In this document: positions 42,754-50,859 of the stretch, piece by piece | Layout: each line of letters starts with the position of its first letter | Position numbering within the stretch: the first letter of the stretch is position 1 | DNA from: Sedimentisphaerales bacterium | Lineage (GTDB): Bacteria; Planctomycetota; Phycisphaerae; Sedimentisphaerales; SM23-30 | Length of the DNA stretch: 51,222 bases | Direction of reading: 5' to 3' | Assembly (NCBI GenBank): GCA_028281535.1 | Contig: JANQJS010000040.1 | Coordinates: forward strand, 1-51,222 | Made by a program: the position numbers and the translations under genes | Notes under the pieces: model-generated | What the model was told of the DNA's origin: nothing | What the model saw: only the letters and a program-made list of their open reading frames with translations | The model's database searches: none

Positions 42754-43860
42754 ATGAGAAAAAGAATGTTGTTACTATTGATGTTGGTTGGTATTTGTTT
42801 ACCTGAATGGTTACAGGCACAAACATCTTTCTTTCAAGGATTATCTGGTCAAGCCAATGCTTTGTCAGATAATGGTCAAACGATAGTTGGATACAAAAAT
42901 TTCGATGAAGGTAATTGGATGTATCACGAAGCTTATATGTGGAACCAACATTCTGAAATGCGTTTGGGAAAGTTGCCATCAAATATCCCAAATAGTACGT
43001 CGAGTCATGCTCAGGCTATTTCTGGTAATGGTGCGGTGGTCGTCGGAATCGCCTCTCATGATTTAATGGGTGAAGCGTTTGTCTGGCAAAACGGAACGAT
43101 TCAAGGATTAGGTATGCTTAATGGCGGGACTTTTAGTGTAGCTTCCAGTGCCTCGTATGATGGTAGTGTGATTAGCGGACATTCTCGCAATGGAAACCAG
43201 AATGATCGTCTTGAAGCTTTTCGTTGGGAAAATGGCGTCATGAAAGGTATGGGTGTTCTAAATAATGGATCAAGAAGTTTATCTTTTGATATGTCAAGTA
43301 ATGGCGCGATAATCGTTGGTTCAGCTAAAAACGGAGCAATCAATGACCGTAATGAAGCTTATATTTGGGAAAATGATGTCATGCAGCCACTAGGTATTTT
43401 AGCCGGCGGCACAGAAAGTAGTGCTTATGCCTTAAGCCAAGATGGGCAGGTTGTCGTTGGCTGGGCTGATAATAGTTTGGGTGTCAACATGCCGGTGCGT
43501 TGGCAAAATAGCATCATACAGTCATTAGGCTCTTTAGGAGATGGCAATAGTTACGCAAATGATGTCAGCCATGATGGTTCGGTCATTGTTGGAAGCAGCG
43601 ATGGTGTGGCCTTTATTTGGGATCAACTCAATGGGATACAAAACTTAAATGATGTTTTAGTGAGTGATTATCAGTTGGATTTAACGGGTTGGACATTAAC
43701 ATCTGTTGTGGGTATCACGCCCGATGGTACAACCATGGTCGGTCGAGGCATTAACCCAAGTGGACAGCAGGAAGGCTGGATCGCACATATTCCTGAACCT
43801 GCGACATTAATGTTACTCTCTTTGGGAGCATTTGTAGCGAGCCGAAGAAAGCAACCTTAA
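42754..43860 (+). CDS. HAF-repeat PEP-CTERM protein (first copy)
   Basis: This is a 368-residue exported protein. A signal peptide (LLLLMLVGICLPEWLQA) is followed by about seven HAF-type repeats of roughly 45 residues, each with an A-x-SxDGxxVVG element and a W-x-N-x-x-GLG element. The C-terminus is a classic PEP-CTERM sorting tail: IPEP, a hydrophobic stretch (ATLMLLSLGAFVA) and a basic SRRKQP end. PEP-CTERM proteins are recognised by exosortase, which is not encoded in this window. The block AFIWDQLNGIQNLNDVLVS is almost shared with the second copy at 46404-47618. The ATG at 42754 follows TGGAGAGC. Confidence 0.9.
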   Translation: MRKRMLLLLMLVGICLPEWLQAQTSFFQGLSGQANALSDNGQTIVGYKNFDEGNWMYHEAYMWNQHSEMRLGKLPSNIPNSTSSHAQAISGNGAVVVGIASHDLMGEAFVWQNGTIQGLGMLNGGTFSVASSASYDGSVISGHSRNGNQNDRLEAFRWENGVMKGMGVLNNGSRSLSFDMSSNGAIIVGSAKNGAINDRNEAYIWENDVMQPLGILAGGTESSAYALSQDGQVVVGWADNSLGVNMPVRWQNSIIQSLGSLGDGNSYANDVSHDGSVIVGSSDGVAFIWDQLNGIQNLNDVLVSDYQLDLTGWTLTSVVGITPDGTTMVGRGINPSGQQEGWIAHIPEPATLMLLSLGAFVASRRKQP

Positions 43861-43879
43861 TTTTTAACTGGCACGTGCC

Positions 43880-43917
43880 GTGATAGATGCCTCGACGATG
43901 TTCATGGCATTTATCAC
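43880..43917 (+). terminator. Hairpin after the first PEP-CTERM gene
   Basis: A 12-bp stem (GTGATAGATGCC with GGCATTTATCAC, one G-T pair) has a 14-base loop. It begins 20 bases after the stop codon. No T-run follows, so it may protect the mRNA 3' end rather than terminate. Confidence 0.4.
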
Positions 43918-44107
43918 TGGTATTGCCATGCTGAAGATGTGAGAGTTTAGAAGCCGACAATGGGCTACATTATTAAAAAGTTCCTATATTTACGTCGGTT
44001 CAAAATGATAAAAAATATCGAAAATTTGTGTAAGATTTTCATCGCTTTGATATCTATATGGTTAAGAATGTACAATAAAATAATGCCTAAATAGATGTTA
44101 GGGTAGA

Positions 44108-44473
44108 ATGATGAAGCATAAATTAACTATCATAGTAGCGACACTTGTTTTAACGCAAGTATGCTATGCCGACGCGGGTCATACGCAAGGTGGTAGCACT
44201 GGATTAGCTTTATCTTTCGATGCATTGTTGATTGATAATAAAGTCAATCCCTGGCAGCCGAATCGTCAATATGATCGATCGAATGAGCCGGTAAATAGCA
44301 ATTACTTAATATTAAAACGATCTAACATATCCATACAAAAAGTCGTTGATAGAATCTGGGAATCCAGTATCGTCGGTCAGACGTTTTCGGTCCCTGCTAT
44401 CTTTGACTTTTCTATCAATAAATTTCAAGAAAATGGCTTTCGCTATAAAGGGATCCCGCCACCTGCTGCCTAG
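44108..44473 (+). CDS. Small secreted protein, unknown
   Basis: This 121-residue protein has a clear signal peptide (KLTIIVATLVLTQVCYA, cleavage likely before DAG). The mature part has no cysteine and no recognised domain; it contains STGLALSFDALLIDN, NYLILKRSNISIQKVVDRIW and ends GIPPPAA. Two ATGs, at 44108 and 44111, are possible starts. A 6-4-6 GC-rich hairpin (44462-44477) spans the stop codon. The neighbours are the PEP-CTERM gene upstream and the micro-protein/degP pair downstream, all on the plus strand. Confidence 0.65.
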   Translation: MMKHKLTIIVATLVLTQVCYADAGHTQGGSTGLALSFDALLIDNKVNPWQPNRQYDRSNEPVNSNYLILKRSNISIQKVVDRIWESSIVGQTFSVPAIFDFSINKFQENGFRYKGIPPPAA

Positions 44474-44491
44474 CAGGCCCAAGCCAACCGT

Positions 44492-44541
44492 TTACCAAAT
44501 ATAAATAGACGTATGTTTGCGTTCTATCATCAATTTGGTAA
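44492..44541 (+). terminator. Possible terminator with 9-bp stem
   Basis: TTACCAAAT (44492-44500) pairs perfectly with ATTTGGTAA (44533-44541) across a 32-base loop, and a T-rich stretch follows near 44550. The large loop makes it uncertain. Confidence 0.35.
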
Positions 44542-44680
44542 TGTCTTATAATTTTTTAAAGTTTTAACGAAGTTGTTCTTACGCACAACCTCCGTTTAGA
44601 CCCCGTTTGAATTAAATTGTATTTAACGTTTTTGAAAAAGATATTCATTTGTAATTATTATCTTGAATAAGGAGAACGTT

Positions 44681-44776
44681 ATGGATGCTTTAATATTTTT
44701 CACATTAATAGGATTGTATAGTATCGGTTTTGTCATATGTTTAATTTTTGAACACCTCTATGGCTCAACTGAATAA
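44681..44776 (+). CDS. 31-residue single-pass membrane micro-protein
   Basis: An AAGGAG ribosome binding site lies at good spacing before an ATG that opens a 31-codon frame ending in TAA. The product is MDALIFFTLIGLYSI... with one hydrophobic segment of about 20 residues, then FEHLYGSTE. The composition, ribosome binding site and position 49 bases before degP suggest a real small protein, possibly co-transcribed with degP. No homologue is recognised and no function is claimed. Confidence 0.55.
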   Translation: MDALIFFTLIGLYSIGFVICLIFEHLYGSTE

Positions 44777-44825
44777 ATTAGTAATAAATGTTTCACCCGA
44801 ACCTCTCATATAGGAGGATTTTAAA

Positions 44826-46244
44826 ATGCGTAAACGAACAACAACCATGATAACCGGATTGATCATTTGTGTTATTGCATTGAATAGTTCAATGCTTAAA
44901 GCCGCAGATAGTCTTTCCATATTAAAACAAACGTCGAAGGCCTTTTCGCAGGTTGCGGATAAAACCATCCCTGCAGTGGTCTTTATAAAAGTTGAAAAAA
45001 GTGTACAAACGAATCGCAGTATGCCATTTCAATTTAATAACCCGCAAGGATTTTTTGGTGATGAGTTTTACAATCGATTCTTTAGAGATCGATCACCTCA
45101 GCAGCCCAGAGAATATCGGCAATCGGGTCAAGGTTCCGGATTTATCGTCAGTGAAGATGGGTATATTCTCACAAACCATCATGTGATCGGCGATGCTGAT
45201 GTCATTACGGTCAAATTGCATGATGGCAGTGAGTATGAAGCCAAAATTGTTGGTAGTGACGAAAAATCTGATATTGCCGTGATTAAAATTGACGGCAATG
45301 ATTTACCAACACTGAAAGTCGGTGATTCAGACGAAATTAAAATTGGCGAATGGGTGCTTGCAATTGGTAATCCTTTTGGATTAACAGCAACGTTAACATC
45401 AGGTATCGTCAGTGCCAAGGGTCGCAGTACAGTTGGCATCGCCGATTATGAAGATTTTATCCAAACCGATGCAGCCATTAACCCTGGAAATTCCGGCGGC
45501 CCTCTGATCAATCTTGAAGGAGAAGTCGTTGGTGTAAATACCGCCATCTTTAGTCGTAGCGGTGGCTATATGGGAATTGGTTTTGCCATTCCAATTAATA
45601 TGGTCACCTACATTAAAGAGCAGCTCATTGAATCTGGTAAAGTCACCCGAGGTCAGCTTGGCGTTTTAATTGGAAATGTGGATAGTGATATTGCAGACTA
45701 TTTTGATTTAGATCAAGCACAAGGTGTTGTCATCAGTGAAGTGCTTGACAATTCAGCTGCCCAAAAAGCAGGTCTTAAAGCGGGAGATATCATTAAAAGC
45801 GTTAACGACAAAACGGCTAAAGATGTTGGCCAGGTTCGTAACCTGATTTCGATGACACGACCAGGCAAAAGCGTTGAATTAAAAATTTATCGCGATGGCG
45901 AGTCGAAAATATATAACGTGACGCTCGGTAAGATTTCAGATGGCGTTGCAAAAGCCAATCTCCAGGAGCTGGCATCGCAATTTGGTATCGAAGTGCAGAA
46001 TGCCTCTGAGCAGCGTGGATTTTATTCTGATGAAGGTGTTGTCGTGAGCAAGGTCTATTCTGGGAGTCCTGCAGAGCGAGCCAGCATACGTCCGGGCGAT
46101 ACCATCACCAGTGTGAACCGATTAGATATTGAGTCGGTAAAGGATTTTAATAAAGCACTTAAAGATTCTAAGAAAAGTAGGAAAGCTTTGTTTCTAATAA
46201 AAAATCAATCACATAGTCGGTTTGTTGTGTTGTCTTTGGAGTAA
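44826..46244 (+). CDS. Periplasmic serine protease DegP/HtrA (Do family)
   Basis: This is a 472-residue envelope quality-control protease. A signal peptide (TTTMITGLIICVIALNSSMLKA) precedes a trypsin-like domain with the complete triad: His in ILTNHHVIGDAD, Asp in SDIAVIKID and Ser in NPGNSGGPL. Two PDZ domains follow (about 265-360, with GVVISEVLDNSAAQKAGLKAGD, and about 375-465, with GVVVSKVYSGSPAERASIRPGD). A short Q-linker-like loop, FFGDEFYNRFFRDRSPQQPRE, is typical of Do proteases. A strong AGGAGG ribosome binding site precedes the ATG. It is flanked by genes for two PEP-CTERM proteins, which might be substrates or clients. Confidence 0.95.
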   Translation: MRKRTTTMITGLIICVIALNSSMLKAADSLSILKQTSKAFSQVADKTIPAVVFIKVEKSVQTNRSMPFQFNNPQGFFGDEFYNRFFRDRSPQQPREYRQSGQGSGFIVSEDGYILTNHHVIGDADVITVKLHDGSEYEAKIVGSDEKSDIAVIKIDGNDLPTLKVGDSDEIKIGEWVLAIGNPFGLTATLTSGIVSAKGRSTVGIADYEDFIQTDAAINPGNSGGPLINLEGEVVGVNTAIFSRSGGYMGIGFAIPINMVTYIKEQLIESGKVTRGQLGVLIGNVDSDIADYFDLDQAQGVVISEVLDNSAAQKAGLKAGDIIKSVNDKTAKDVGQVRNLISMTRPGKSVELKIYRDGESKIYNVTLGKISDGVAKANLQELASQFGIEVQNASEQRGFYSDEGVVVSKVYSGSPAERASIRPGDTITSVNRLDIESVKDFNKALKDSKKSRKALFLIKNQSHSRFVVLSLE

Positions 46245-46368
46245 TAGATAGAATAAACCTAATTAGGAGATTGCCTATGGAATGAATGATCTATTATCTC
46301 AATCATTATGAAGATAACGTGTTGTCCTACATAATACCTAACCCTCATTTTGCTTCCCTAACTGTCCG

Positions 46369-46399
46369 AGGCAGGCATCTCTGGAAAAGATTCCTGCCT
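46369..46399. terminator. Terminator between degP and the second PEP-CTERM gene
   Basis: AGGCAGG pairs with CCTGCCT, with an inner ATCT/AGAT after a single mismatch, followed on the plus strand by a T-rich tail (TGCTTTATTTTA). It lies between the convergent 3' ends and may serve both directions. Confidence 0.7.
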
Positions 46400-46403
46400 T
46401 GCT

Positions 46404-47618
46404 TTATTTTAAGGACCTGAATGGAGATTGTTTTAATGATTTTCGTTGCTTTAAAATAGCTAGAGAACCAAATAGTAAAAAGCTAATTGAAGCAGGTTCA
46501 GGGATATTTGCAACCCATGCTTCGATTTGTCCATTTGGGTTAATTCCAGAGCCGACAATTGAAAGGCCATTTCCTGATATGCCATTCGCTGACGTTAAGG
46601 TCCATCCGGTTAAATCTAATCCATAATTACTAATAAGAACCTCTTTCAAATTTTGGATACCATTAAATTGATCCCAGATAAATGCTTCGGTACCATTATT
46701 CGTTGTTCCAAAACCAACAATAGTAGAACCATCAGAAGAAATATCTATAGCTTCACTAAGAAAGTCCCCTCCTAGCAAATCACCTAATCCAATGATCTCA
46801 GAGCCATTCCATCTGACAGCTTCTTTGCCATTAGATGAAGTTCCCCATCCTGTAATGAATGAACCATCGTTTGATATCGCCAAGGCTCTGCTACTGTTTT
46901 CTCCGCCTGTTAAATCTCCCAACCCTACGATGCCTCCTGATTCTGTCCATGTGAATGCCTCACTGCGAAAATTATCTACATTGGGATTTGTCCAGTCAGG
47001 CATTGTAAAACCAGCAATAATACTACCATCCCCTGAAATAGCGCGAGCTTCAGATGCCTGTAAGCCGTTAAATAATTCAAATCCTCCTGCGTTAGTCCAT
47101 TTGTAGGCAACGGGCCAGTATCCTTTTCTGTGTGCCTTGCCAACCATGACTGAACCATCATTTGAAAGTCCGTAAGCTCGCTCATCCGTTCCGTTAGGAC
47201 CTGCTGGTCCGTGGCTGACCATTCCGGTTGCTGATGACCAACGATAAGAATATCCCGTATCGCCATCAGCAGGGGAGTCATCAAAATGATGAACTTTACC
47301 ACCGATGACAGAGCCATTTTCAGATACAGTCATAGCAACGTTTGCACCAATTCCATTGGGGATATCTCCCAGACCAACCATTCCAGTTTGTGATGTCCAG
47401 TAATAGGATTCAAATGGATTGCCATGTGAGTTTTCAAAGGCTCCACTAATACCTACTACTGTTGTTCCATCTTTAGAAATAGACCATGCTTGACTATGAA
47501 TTTGAGGTTGATGTGATAAAAATCCCAATTCTTGAAAAGATTGTGCCATAGCTTGTGTGTTAAATTGAAAAACTGCAATCAATAGGTACCCTACCCATTT
47601 TTGTCCACCCTTTAGCAT
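46404..47618 (-). CDS. HAF-repeat PEP-CTERM protein (second copy)
   Basis: This is a 404-residue exported protein with a signal peptide (WVGYLLIAVFQFNTQAMA), about seven HAF-type repeats (IVGLGDLTGGENSSRALAIS, IIGLGDLLGGDFLSEAIDIS) and a C-terminal IPEP motif, a hydrophobic stretch (SFLLFGSLAIL) and a basic tail. The tail after the membrane-like stretch (KQRKSLKQSPFRSLK) is longer than usual for PEP-CTERM. It shares the last repeat block with the gene at 42754-43860, so the two are likely ancient duplicates, now convergent around degP. An AGGTAGGAA ribosome-binding region precedes the ATG. Confidence 0.88.
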   Translation of the reverse strand: MLKGGQKWVGYLLIAVFQFNTQAMAQSFQELGFLSHQPQIHSQAWSISKDGTTVVGISGAFENSHGNPFESYYWTSQTGMVGLGDIPNGIGANVAMTVSENGSVIGGKVHHFDDSPADGDTGYSYRWSSATGMVSHGPAGPNGTDERAYGLSNDGSVMVGKAHRKGYWPVAYKWTNAGGFELFNGLQASEARAISGDGSIIAGFTMPDWTNPNVDNFRSEAFTWTESGGIVGLGDLTGGENSSRALAISNDGSFITGWGTSSNGKEAVRWNGSEIIGLGDLLGGDFLSEAIDISSDGSTIVGFGTTNNGTEAFIWDQFNGIQNLKEVLISNYGLDLTGWTLTSANGISGNGLSIVGSGINPNGQIEAWVANIPEPASISFLLFGSLAILKQRKSLKQSPFRSLK

Positions 47619-47654
47619 CTCGTTCCTACCTTTCTGAAATGAATTTATAAAAAA

Positions 47655-47694
47655 AGCCCAGCGAAAGAGATACTGCCATCTCTCTCTCTGGGCT
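47655..47694 (-). terminator. Intrinsic terminator on the minus strand
   Basis: On the minus strand AGCCCAG pairs with CTGGGCT (inner AGAGA/TCTCT) and seven T follow. It lies upstream of the second PEP-CTERM gene, so it must end a transcript arriving from the right, such as that of the CAU tRNA. Confidence 0.75.
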
Positions 47695-47974
47695 ATACAA
47701 ATTTTAATTGTGCATTCATTCTATACATAAGATGAAATCAGAGCAAGGACTTAGATTTGATTATGTACTGAAAGCCATCGTGTCAGCAAAAATTTGTCGA
47801 TCTTGCATACATGTCTCGCTAACTAAGCAATGACCAACGGGAATGGGTTATTGGAAGAATGATCGCGGCATGCGTTCATGGAATATTATACATATCTCGC
47901 CAATAATACAGGCGACAACGGAGCCGGGTTGCTTAAGAATGGTCGCGGCGTGTTTAAGCAGGCGGACGCCTGAA
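47695..47974. other. Gene-less region between terminator and tRNA
   Basis: These 280 bases hold no convincing ORF. Two similar 16-17-base stretches containing CGCGGC (47857-47872 and 47937-47952) occur; read in one plus frame both encode RM(I/V)AAC. A minus-strand transcript from the tRNA to the terminator would cover this region. Confidence 0.4.
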
Positions 47975-48048
47975 TGGTGGCTCCGGGACTCGAACCCGGG
48001 ACCTGCGGGCTATGAATCCGCCGCTCTAGCCAGCTGAGCTAAGCCACC
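47975..48048 (-). tRNA. tRNA with CAU anticodon (probably elongator Met)
   Basis: This 74-base tRNA has acceptor arm GGTGGCT/AGCCACC, D-arm GCTC/GAGC, anticodon loop TTCATAG (CAU) and a GC-rich T-arm (CCCGG/CCCGG). The last anticodon-stem pair is an A-C mismatch. G1-C72 pairing argues against initiator tRNA. Met or lysidine-modified Ile2 cannot be separated with certainty by eye. Confidence 0.85.
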
Positions 48049-48358
48049 GTGAGATATCAGTTTAACTAATATTCGAATGGAATACTATATCGAAAAGTCA
48101 CCTGCAGGACAAGTAGATTTTAAGTTGTTTTTTGCAAAGGGGTTATGGTGTTTAGTCTGCTGTTGAACTCTGTGATTTTTGACCGCTTTTTTGCATCATA
48201 AGTTGATGAATATTCATAAGAAATGTGTTTTTTTAGATTTTATTCACAAATACTATATTTTTCTTTTAGAATTTTTGGAAAAAAGTACATGTACTATTGG
48301 AGTGATTAGAGTATTCACTGCGTGGTTCTGATAAAAAAAGAAAATTTGAGTTTCGTGT
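48049..48358. other. AT-rich region upstream of the ECF sigma gene
   Basis: These 310 bases should hold the tRNA promoter (minus) and the sigma-factor promoter (plus). No consensus -35/-10 pair, RNA gene or ORF stands out. Confidence 0.35.
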
Positions 48359-48880
48359 ATGGATGAGCAATTCAAATTGTTGTTAACAGAAAATTACAGG
48401 CGTATTTATGCCTATATCGTGACTCTGGTGCCACATACACCGGATGCTGACGATATTTTTCAAGAGACAAGTCTGTTGATGTTCCAGCGATTCAGTGAGT
48501 TTCAGCCTGGTAGCAATTTTTCCGCTTGGGCCATCAAAATCGCCTCTTTTAAAATTATGGAATTACGTAAAAAACAACGTAAATCTAAAATGATATTGAA
48601 TGATGAATCTTATGAAATCATTTCAAATCTTTCTGTGGAGAGGATGGATACGGTTGATGATCGGAGTAAAGCATTAGATGGTTGTATTAAAAAATTGGCT
48701 AAGGAGGATGTTTATTTAATCAATAGGCGTTATGGGCATTCTGAAAAAATTAGTGACATTGCTATGGGAATCGATAAGCCTGTCAAGAATTTATATTATG
48801 CTTTTACGCGGATTCATAACACGCTAAGAGCCTGTATAAAAAATACACTGCTAAGCTTGGAAGAATCGCATGGAAAATAA
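48359..48880 (+). CDS. ECF-type RNA polymerase sigma factor
   Basis: This is a 173-residue sigma-70-family protein of the planctomycete/Verrucomicrobia type. Region 2 reads YRRIYAYIVTLVPHTPDADDIFQETSLLMFQRFSEF followed by FSAWAIKIASFKIMELRKKQ. Region 4 is near EKISDIAMGIDKPVKNLYYAFTRIHNTL. There is no classical anti-sigma gene; instead its 3' end overlaps the next ORF by 11 bases, so the FecR-domain protein is the likely partner. The ATG at 48359 has a weak ribosome binding site (TTTGAG about 7 bases upstream). Confidence 0.9.
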   Translation: MDEQFKLLLTENYRRIYAYIVTLVPHTPDADDIFQETSLLMFQRFSEFQPGSNFSAWAIKIASFKIMELRKKQRKSKMILNDESYEIISNLSVERMDTVDDRSKALDGCIKKLAKEDVYLINRRYGHSEKISDIAMGIDKPVKNLYYAFTRIHNTLRACIKNTLLSLEESHGK

Positions 48881-50582
48881 GCGGATAGAATTAATTGTTA
48901 GTCAGATTCTTACAGAGGTGGTAAACGGCTCGGTTGAACCGCAAAAAATTAATTTATTGAATGATTTGATCTGTAGTGAAAATGATGTGGCTGAAATATA
49001 TTATGAATTTGTCACGTTGCATGCACTCCTAAAAATCAAATGCGAGCAAACAGTATTAGTAGAAGATACGGATGAATTTCAGGTAAATTTGCTGAGGGAG
49101 GCAATTGAAAAAGACGAATTACAAAGGCAAGAGCTTGAACAACTCGAATCTCAGGTGCGTAAAGAAGAATTTGAAGTTGCTGCAAAGTTTCAACTTGAAA
49201 AATTCCTGGCTCAGCAAAAGGAACTCGAAAACATTGAGTCGAAGCAGTATTACCGTCGATCCATCTCGATTCTATCACCTGTTAGAAATTTAAATACTTA
49301 TATAAAAGCACTTGCTGCTTGTATGGTCATCGGGCTATGCGTTTGGTTTTTCATGCAACCCAAACCGTTGCAAACTGTAGCAAAAATTATAGATTCACAT
49401 CAAGCTCAATGGTCTGTTCATACAGAAAATATTCTGCAGAATAAAGAGTACTATTTAATCAGCGGATTAGCAGAAATTGAGCTTGATGATGGGGCAAAGA
49501 TTATTCTCAAAGGGCCATCTGATATTCGATTGGAGTCCTCTAACGAGGTGGCTTTAAATTATGGGAAACTTAGTGCCATCGTTTCTGATAGTGCCAAGGG
49601 ATTTACCGTTACAACCCCCACATTGTCCATTATTGATTATGGAACGGCTTTTGATGTATCGGTCGATGAAAATGGGATTAGTGAATGTCATGTTTTTGAG
49701 GGGACGGTTGGTATTGCTGCAAAGGCAAATCCCAATCATTATCTGAAAGTTCATGGTGGACAAGCAAGACGTGTTGCAACTGATGGAGCTTCTGTGGTAG
49801 ATATCAAAGTAGATCCATCTGTATTTATGGAATCACTGCCACCTGATCCGGTTTCACAAGAAACATCTCAAAGTCACTCCGAAGATCATTATGAACAACT
49901 GGTTCAAAAATATCAGCCGTTTTATTATGAGAGATTTAATTCTCTAGATGGAATTGATTATCAAGGGCAGGTACAGACCGCAACGGTTCAATTAGCATTG
50001 GATGGTCATTCTAACCAGGCTTTAGAAATAAAGGGATCAAAAAGTTTTGCCATTACAAAAGGGTTTCCATTGCCGGTGTCGTCGTTTCGGGGAAAAACAG
50101 TCATGTTTTGGTTTTGGATAGATCAGGCATACTTCCGCGAAAATTGGGTTGATCCGACACTCTTGGGCGTCGGACTTAATGAAAATGGGTCTATGACACA
50201 GGTTGTTCAGATGTATGTTACACAAAATGAATTAGCTTGCGAGTTTATTGCACTGAATAACAATAAAGAAGAAACAATGTATGCTTTGGCTGCTAATCAG
50301 ACGTGGCACTCTGAGACATGGTATCATATTACGATATCGATTGATCAGGAAAATCGTGCTCGTTTGTTTGTGAATGGACAAGAACTGGCATCAGTTGATG
50401 TTCCGCAATCGCAAACGATTGTTTATTGGAATCAGTTTTTTTGGGGAAGAGGGGCTGAAATGTTAGACCAGCCAGCAAACGATGCAAACTATAGTATTAA
50501 AATCGATGAATTTGCATTGTTTGATCAGGCGTTAACCCCCGAGCAGATTCAGGATATTTATCAGGCGGTACATTTAAATTAA
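48870..50582 (+). CDS. FecR-domain, LamG-like membrane protein
   Basis: This 570-residue protein has a cytoplasmic N-terminus with a Glu/Gln-rich probable coiled coil (about 75-125) and one membrane segment (ALAACMVIGLCVWFFM, about 150-165). A FecR domain follows (ELDDGAKIILKGPSDIRLES, KGFTVTTPTLSIIDYGTAFDVSV). Its C-terminal roughly 200 residues are a LamG/concanavalin-like beta-sandwich (GKTVMFWFWIDQAYF, TWYHITISID, IDEFALFDQALTPEQIQDIY). In planctomycetes such proteins regularly pair with ECF sigma factors, and an anti-sigma or sensing role is inferred. It overlaps the sigma gene by 11 bases. Confidence 0.88.
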   Translation: MENKRIELIVSQILTEVVNGSVEPQKINLLNDLICSENDVAEIYYEFVTLHALLKIKCEQTVLVEDTDEFQVNLLREAIEKDELQRQELEQLESQVRKEEFEVAAKFQLEKFLAQQKELENIESKQYYRRSISILSPVRNLNTYIKALAACMVIGLCVWFFMQPKPLQTVAKIIDSHQAQWSVHTENILQNKEYYLISGLAEIELDDGAKIILKGPSDIRLESSNEVALNYGKLSAIVSDSAKGFTVTTPTLSIIDYGTAFDVSVDENGISECHVFEGTVGIAAKANPNHYLKVHGGQARRVATDGASVVDIKVDPSVFMESLPPDPVSQETSQSHSEDHYEQLVQKYQPFYYERFNSLDGIDYQGQVQTATVQLALDGHSNQALEIKGSKSFAITKGFPLPVSSFRGKTVMFWFWIDQAYFRENWVDPTLLGVGLNENGSMTQVVQMYVTQNELACEFIALNNNKEETMYALAANQTWHSETWYHITISIDQENRARLFVNGQELASVDVPQSQTIVYWNQFFWGRGAEMLDQPANDANYSIKIDEFALFDQALTPEQIQDIYQAVHLN

Positions 50583-50859
50583 AACCTGATTAAATGTTAG
50601 CACGACACAACTTTTTAAATTAATAGAATAAATGTGGCAATAAATTATCAGAGGGTTGTAATTTTTGCTTCGGGTTCAATGTTATGCTGATGTAGTGCGA
50701 AATAATGCGTACTTAATTGATCAGTGTATAGCAACAGAGAAACAGACAACAAGTATTGCTTGCCATCCTACCATTGAATACAAGCTGTGTATTAAGGTAA
50801 TAACGAGTATCTAAGTTATCCAAAATCAAGAAAATTGTAAAATGAGAGGCAGAAAACAA

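Noticed and set aside
43869..43885. TGGCAC sequence considered as a sigma-54 promoter for the activator's regulon
   Set aside because: The required GC element at the right distance is missing, and it lies within a 3' hairpin region.
47843..48037. 64-residue plus-strand open frame
   Set aside because: It runs through the antisense of a well-folded tRNA and has no good ribosome binding site.
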